Positions 7,862 through 11,322 of a DNA stretch of 11,322 bases are shown here, piece after piece. Below the pieces are notes generated by a model. It did no database searches, was not told the DNA's origin, and worked only from the letters and a program-made list of their open reading frames with translations. Origin of the DNA: Pseudomonadota bacterium (GTDB lineage Bacteria > Myxococcota > Bradymonadia > UBA4248); contig JAGBXG010000270.1 of assembly GCA_017629415.1 (NCBI GenBank), positions 1-11,322 of the forward strand, in the 5' to 3' direction. Within the stretch, counting starts at the first letter, position 1. Each line of letters begins with the position of its first letter. The position numbers and the translations under genes are program-made.

Positions 7862-7940
7862 AACACCTGCAAAACGATGCTGTCAAGGCCGAACGCAGTG
7901 AGCCGCGTAGCGGTTGTCTTGACAGCGGGTTGCAGGTGTT
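7862..7940. repeat. 79-nt long imperfect hairpin
   Basis: The outer stem AACACCTGCAA (7862-7872) pairs perfectly with TTGCAGGTGTT (7930-7940). An inner stem CTGTCAAG (7880-7887) pairs with CTTGACAG (7918-7925). A small CCGC-GTA-GCGG hairpin (7903-7913) lies near the tip. No T-run follows on either strand, so it is not a standard terminator. It could be a dispersed palindromic repeat, a small non-autonomous mobile element or a structured RNA. Confidence 0.65.
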
Positions 7941-8050
7941 ACGCATAAGTGCGCAAGAACGAGGCGCTGAAACGAGGAATCCTGATGGAACCTAATAGGT
8001 AAATTTTATGAACATATTTTATTAAGATGCTTGACCTACAATACAGTATC

Positions 8051-8081
8051 TCTCCCAATGGGGGAGAACGCCCGAAGGGCG
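8051..8081. repeat. Two adjacent small palindromes
   Basis: TCTCCC (8051-8056) pairs with GGGAGA (8062-8067) around a five-base loop. Next to it, CGCCC-GAA-GGGCG (8069-8081) forms a five-bp stem with a GAA triloop. Neither is followed by a T-run. The GAA-loop form recurs in other palindromes in this window. Confidence 0.55.
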
Positions 8082-8133
8082 ATAGTGAGGTCAAAGCTGA
8101 CGAAGAAAGTGCACTGAATGTCATTATCATGAT

Positions 8134-8162
8134 TTGCATTGGGAGCTTAGAAATCATAAAAT
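8134..8162 (+). promoter_or_regulatory. Possible promoter of the SGNH lipoprotein operon
   Basis: TTGCAT (8134-8139) and TAAAAT (8157-8162) are separated by exactly 17 bp. The -10 matches five of six consensus bases; the -35 matches only TTG. Transcription would start near 8169, giving a leader of about 100 nt that opens with the 8167-8195 hairpin. This is the best-looking candidate seen upstream of 8270 but is weak evidence. Confidence 0.3.
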
Positions 8163-8166
8163 AGGC

Positions 8167-8195
8167 ATTGTGTATTGCCGTCAGGCAATAACAAT
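8167..8195. repeat. Hairpin in the leader of the SGNH lipoprotein gene
   Basis: ATTGT-G-TATTGCC (8167-8179) pairs with GGCAATA-ACAAT (8184-8195) around a GTCA loop, giving a 12-bp stem with a single bulged G. It lies about 75 bp upstream of the start codon. No T-run follows, so it is not a simple terminator. It may stabilise the transcript's 5' end if the proposed promoter is right. Confidence 0.55.
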
Positions 8196-8206
8196 GCCCG
8201 CGAAGG

Positions 8207-8232
8207 CGTATGGAGGCCGAAGGCCGACATAG
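8207..8232 (-). repeat. Inverted copy of the palindromic repeat at 3671-3696
   Basis: The minus strand here matches the plus strand of 3671-3696 at 25 of 26 positions. The core is a GGCC-GAA-GGCC hairpin flanked by CGTATG and GACATAG. The adjoining GCGAAGGCGTATG (8200-8212) also matches the reverse complement of 3651-3663 at 12 of 13 positions, but in a different order relative to the core. The two sites are therefore members of one modular repeat family, lying in opposite orientation about 4.5 kb apart. Confidence 0.75.
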
Positions 8233-8269
8233 CCGCGCGTTCTTATGCGTATGAATAAAGGAGTGTCTG

Positions 8270-10444
8270 ATGCACCGCATTCATCCCGTTCGCTTGTTCG
8301 CTTTGTTGATTTTGGTTTCTGCTGCCGGCTGCAGTGGGGATGGAGCGATTATTGTTCCTGGTGCATGCGAAGACGGGGCAAAACGATGTCAAAACAGCAT
8401 CTTTTCCACGTGTGTGGAAGGTGTATGGGTGACCGAGCAAAATTGCGAAAATGGCTGTAATGCTGCAGAAACAGCGTGTCAAACCCCGGAAGCTTCGGAA
8501 GGATGTCAAAATGGCACCACACGATGTGTCCATAACATTGAAATGGCTTGCTTAGAAGGTGCATGGGAACAGACACGCACGTGCCCGGATGGTTGCGACG
8601 ATGCAGAAGCCAAATGTCTGGAATCGGGTGATGTTGTGGATCCCAACACTTGTCACGAAGGGGAAACACGCCAGGAGAACGGCATTACACTGATTTGTGT
8701 CGATGGGCTTTGGCAGCCGCAGGATTGTGAAGATTGTGAAACAGCTGCATGCGAACACGAGGGCGCGTTATGTCTCGACGGATGGATTGTCACTTGCCAG
8801 GATGGGCATGTAACCTCAAAAAAGGTATGTGAAAATGGCTGCCATGATGGGGAATCCGTTTGTGCAACAGTTGAAAGCACCCCCGAATGTCAGGAGGGTA
8901 CGCAAAAATGTACCTCGGATAAATTGTATACGTGCAAAGAAGGCGTTTGGCAGGTGGATATGACTTGTACGCATGGATGTCATGCCGATGGTACGTCCTG
9001 TGCAGAGTGTAAAGCCGGTGAATCTACATGTTCGGATGGCATTCAAAAGTTATGTACAGGCGATACATGGCAGTCTGTGCCTTGTCCTTATGGCTGCGGT
9101 GTCGATGGCAAAACTTGTGAATCTATCAATCAAATGCAGCCCACGAGATATCTCGATGGTTCGGGCTTGCATTCACCGATAACGCCGTATGTGGCGGAAC
9201 AAATGCGAGCCATTGCGGCAAAAAATACGAGCCGGAAAACGGATGTTTTCATCAAAGTCGGAGATTCTCATTATGATAAAGATTTTGACGGCCGTTTTAT
9301 GCTTTGTTTTTCGGATGATACAAGTGCCAAAGTTACGCTTGATGGCCGTACCGAACTTGAATCCGTGATTGAAGCATTCCAAAGTGATCGCGATTCGTTT
9401 AACCGCGATTCATATGCTGCCGTTGGCGGAAGTTCCACGCGCAATCTGTTCCAAGTGACACCTGACAATATTACCAAAGAAATCAATGATATGTCGCCGC
9501 GCTTTGCTTTCTTTGGACATGGATGCAATGACATGGGCAACGGCTGTTATGCGCATGAAAGCAGCGGCTGTAACGGCTATGCCTGGGCGCTTCAGGATTA
9601 TTATCGCCAAGTTAATAAAGCCATGGATATTATGATCAATGCCGGTGTCATTCCATTGATTTCCGCCATTGCACCGCGCAATGATGCCCCCGCTAAAGTC
9701 AGTTATATGGATGGTGCTGCCAATATTCCGTCAACATCGGATTATCCCAAATATATGAGCCGGACTTTTAATGCGGTGGCTCGTGGAAATGCCGAAGCAC
9801 GGCAACTGCCGTATTTTGATACATTCCATGCCTTTATTGATTTGCCCGATCGCGGTATTTCAAGTGACAAATTGCATGCCAGTCATTCGGGTTCTCCATG
9901 CAACTTTGCTTCTGACGGGCTTCAGTATGGTGTAAACACGCGGAATCTGGGCAGCATTCAGCTGTTGGATCGGGCATGGCAAGTGATTGGCAAAGGCAAG
10001 GATGCTCCGGATCGCGTCACAGAACCGTTCATTGGTTCAGGGTCTTCAGCAGATCCTTTTGTGATTAACAGTTTGCCCTATACGCATTCCGGCGATACCT
10101 CCAAAAGTGCGAACAGCCAGATTGCCTCTTATCCCGGCTGCTCAACGGCCAAAGAAGGCGGCGGCGAATACATCTATCAGATGGAACTGACTTCGGACAA
10201 ACGCCTGCGCGTGTTTGCCGTCAGTGCCACCGGTGTCGATGTCGATATTCAAGTCATGCGCGGCAATATTGACGGCAATGCCTGCATAGCTCGCGATGAC
10301 ATTATGTTGCACGGCAAATTCAAAGCCGGCACCTATTATATCGCGGTCGATACATATTCAGGCAGTACGGCCAAACCTGGGCTTTATTTGCTCGGCATTG
10401 TCGAATGTGATCCCGAAGATAAATATTGCGATACCCCATTATAA
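8270..10444 (+). CDS. Disulfide-rich lipoprotein with SGNH/GDSL-type hydrolase and PPC-like domain
   Basis: A predicted lipid-anchored hydrolase of 724 residues; substrate unknown. The signal peptide ends SAAG-C21, an atypical lipobox with Ala at -3. Residues 33-283 form about six six-cysteine units (roughly C-x2-G-x4-C-x7-C-x2-G-x-W-x6-C-x2-GC-x6-C). The catalytic domain (about 295-575) has SGNH blocks: IKVGDSH with candidate nucleophile Ser333, FGHGCND with oxyanion Asn420, and DKLH with Asp533/His536. SGNH enzymes are usually esterases, lipases or carbohydrate/peptidoglycan O-acetyl esterases. Residues about 588-711 resemble a pre-peptidase C-terminal (PPC) beta domain. AAAGGAG at 8257-8263 sets the start, six bases upstream. 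The next gene begins 30 nt after the stop, so both are probably co-transcribed. The hydrolase call rests on motifs and their order; extra cysteines (C419, C426, C434, C544) suggest added disulfides. Confidence 0.85.
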   Translation: MHRIHPVRLFALLILVSAAGCSGDGAIIVPGACEDGAKRCQNSIFSTCVEGVWVTEQNCENGCNAAETACQTPEASEGCQNGTTRCVHNIEMACLEGAWEQTRTCPDGCDDAEAKCLESGDVVDPNTCHEGETRQENGITLICVDGLWQPQDCEDCETAACEHEGALCLDGWIVTCQDGHVTSKKVCENGCHDGESVCATVESTPECQEGTQKCTSDKLYTCKEGVWQVDMTCTHGCHADGTSCAECKAGESTCSDGIQKLCTGDTWQSVPCPYGCGVDGKTCESINQMQPTRYLDGSGLHSPITPYVAEQMRAIAAKNTSRKTDVFIKVGDSHYDKDFDGRFMLCFSDDTSAKVTLDGRTELESVIEAFQSDRDSFNRDSYAAVGGSSTRNLFQVTPDNITKEINDMSPRFAFFGHGCNDMGNGCYAHESSGCNGYAWALQDYYRQVNKAMDIMINAGVIPLISAIAPRNDAPAKVSYMDGAANIPSTSDYPKYMSRTFNAVARGNAEARQLPYFDTFHAFIDLPDRGISSDKLHASHSGSPCNFASDGLQYGVNTRNLGSIQLLDRAWQVIGKGKDAPDRVTEPFIGSGSSADPFVINSLPYTHSGDTSKSANSQIASYPGCSTAKEGGGEYIYQMELTSDKRLRVFAVSATGVDVDIQVMRGNIDGNACIARDDIMLHGKFKAGTYYIAVDTYSGSTAKPGLYLLGIVECDPEDKYCDTPL

Positions 10445-10474
10445 GATAGACACATCAATATAAGGAGAAAAGAC

Positions 10475-11322
10475 ATGGCAAAACAAATGGCATCCTTGAG
10501 TCAGGTGGCATTGTCCAAAATCCGTCAGTCCTCTCAAACAAAAGCCCCGACACCTGCCATGCGCAAAACCATTGTTCAAACGGATATCAAACGCGCATCA
10601 GGTATGTCAAAAGCAGGCAGTATTTCCAAACAAGCCGATCCGATTGGAACATGCCAGGTAACTTGCGGTGCCCTCAACGTCCGAAGCGGTGCCGGCACCA
10701 ATTATCCGCGCATAGGCGGCCTTTCCAAAGGTCAGACAGTACAAGTTTATGAAGCCACAGGCGGATGGCTGAAAATTGCTTATGGCTCAGGTTATGGCTG
10801 GATTTCTCAAAAATATACCGACTATAAAGCCTCCGAACCGAGTCAGCCTGAACAACCCGAACAACCTGCTACATCGCAAGGCGTCATCACAGCCGATTCC
10901 TTGAACGTGCGCAAAGGCCCCGGCACGAGCTATGAATCGATTGGATATTTACACAAAGGCGACCAAGTCACCATTTTGGGCGAAAGTAACGGCTGGTATA
11001 AAATCGATTATAATGGTCAGGAAGCCTGGGTCAGCGGCAAATATGTTGAAAAAACAGAAGGCGGTTCAACAACACAGCCGCAGCAGCCTGAACAGCCCGA
11101 ACAGCCGTCCACTTTTGAAGTCATCGTTTCGGCTACAACGCTCAATGTGCGTTCAGGTCCAAGCACCGATTACGGCAAACTCGGAACCTTGAGTGCCGGT
11201 GCCAAAGTCACCGTATTGGAAGAAAAAAATGGCTGGTACAAAATTGATTATAACGGTCAGGAAGGTTGGATCAGTGCATCCTATACGTATATTCCCGGCG
11301 TTGCCTCAGAAGCCGGCCAAAA
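10475..11322 (+). CDS. Triple SH3b-domain protein, 3' end beyond the window
   Basis: The frame is open from ATG 10475 to the window edge (282 residues seen). AAGGAGA at 10462-10468 lies six bases before the start. Three bacterial SH3 (SH3b/SH3_3) domains sit at about 60-117, 136-192 and 214-272. Each has the L-N-V-R-[SK]-G-[AP] motif, a GWYKI or GWLKI strand and a closing GWI/AWV strand. Linkers are rich in PEQPEQP. Domains 2 and 3 are near-duplicates even in DNA (about 10988-11037 and 11229-11278). SH3b domains usually bind peptidoglycan or cell-wall peptides and often sit beside amidase, lysozyme or NlpC/P60 domains; such a domain could follow beyond the edge. The first 58 residues are basic and Ser/Gln/Lys-rich with no hydrophobic core, so no standard signal peptide is visible. 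It lies 30 nt downstream of the SGNH lipoprotein gene, probably one operon. Confidence 0.88.
   Translation, partial: MAKQMASLSQVALSKIRQSSQTKAPTPAMRKTIVQTDIKRASGMSKAGSISKQADPIGTCQVTCGALNVRSGAGTNYPRIGGLSKGQTVQVYEATGGWLKIAYGSGYGWISQKYTDYKASEPSQPEQPEQPATSQGVITADSLNVRKGPGTSYESIGYLHKGDQVTILGESNGWYKIDYNGQEAWVSGKYVEKTEGGSTTQPQQPEQPEQPSTFEVIVSATTLNVRSGPSTDYGKLGTLSAGAKVTVLEEKNGWYKIDYNGQEGWISASYTYIPGVASEAGQ

Larger units (their letters stand above)
7775..8133. other. Non-coding stretch with palindromes
   Basis: No convincing gene is present between the transposase remnants and the SGNH lipoprotein promoter region. Short open frames here have no start with a clear ribosome binding site and no recognisable motif, and their translations run straight through the hairpins. 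What the stretch holds is secondary-structure potential: the 79-nt hairpin at 7862-7940 and paired palindromes at 8051-8081. Confidence 0.6.

Noticed and set aside
7862..7940. Integron attC recombination site
   Set aside because: The outer ends lack the RYYYAAC and GTTRRRY core boxes (the right side reads GTTACGC), there is no cassette-like array, and no integron integrase is visible.
7694..7948. A real 84-residue gene
   Set aside because: No ribosome site precedes the ATG, and the second half of the translation runs through the hairpin region; the first part reads better as a transposase scrap.
8031..8042. TTGACC and TACAAT as a promoter upstream of the SGNH gene
   Set aside because: The two boxes are directly adjacent with no spacer, so they cannot act as a -35/-10 pair.

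Overview
The window most likely comes from a bacterium of the Myxococcota/Bradymonadota kind (former Deltaproteobacteria), with moderate GC. This is inferred from gene style, not from a marker gene. The signs are two large lipoproteins with long disulfide-rich repeat arms, thrombospondin type 3 calcium-binding repeats, and a eukaryotic-type Ser/Thr kinase fused to a large sensor-like region. There is no tRNA, rRNA, CRISPR array or clear phage gene.

Layout. (1) 30-3605, plus strand: a 1191-residue predicted lipoprotein. It has two six-cysteine units, ten four-cysteine repeats (three from near-identical 81-bp DNA repeats), a metal-dependent amidohydrolase domain with all expected metal ligands, a TSP3 calcium module, an Ig-like domain and a C-terminal beta-sandwich. 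(2) 3606-3725: two strong hairpins, the second with a T-run that makes it a likely intrinsic terminator. (3) 3726-7103, minus strand: an AT-richer 1125-residue Ser/Thr kinase with a two-helix membrane hairpin and a large C-terminal region. (4) 7104-8269: a non-coding or decayed region. It holds an IS3-family left end plus orfA broken by a stop codon, a possible fragment of an IS110-like transposase, a 20-bp perfect palindrome, a 79-nt imperfect hairpin and several GC-rich palindromes. One palindrome is a near-identical inverted copy of the one in the terminator at 3671-3696. (5) 8270-10444, plus strand: a second disulfide-rich lipoprotein carrying an SGNH/GDSL-type hydrolase domain and a C-terminal PPC-like beta domain. 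(6) 10475 to the window end: a protein with three SH3b domains and no visible signal peptide, 30 nt downstream and probably in the same operon.

How the parts may work together (inference). The two lipoproteins share a plan: lipid anchor, cysteine-stapled arm, hydrolase head, beta-sandwich tail. They share one class of six-cysteine repeat, so they look like members of one family of surface enzymes. The SGNH lipoprotein and the SH3b protein probably act on or bind the cell envelope or another glycan. The kinase block, with different base composition, lies between inverted copies of a palindromic repeat and next to IS debris. It may be a later arrival between the two lipoprotein genes.
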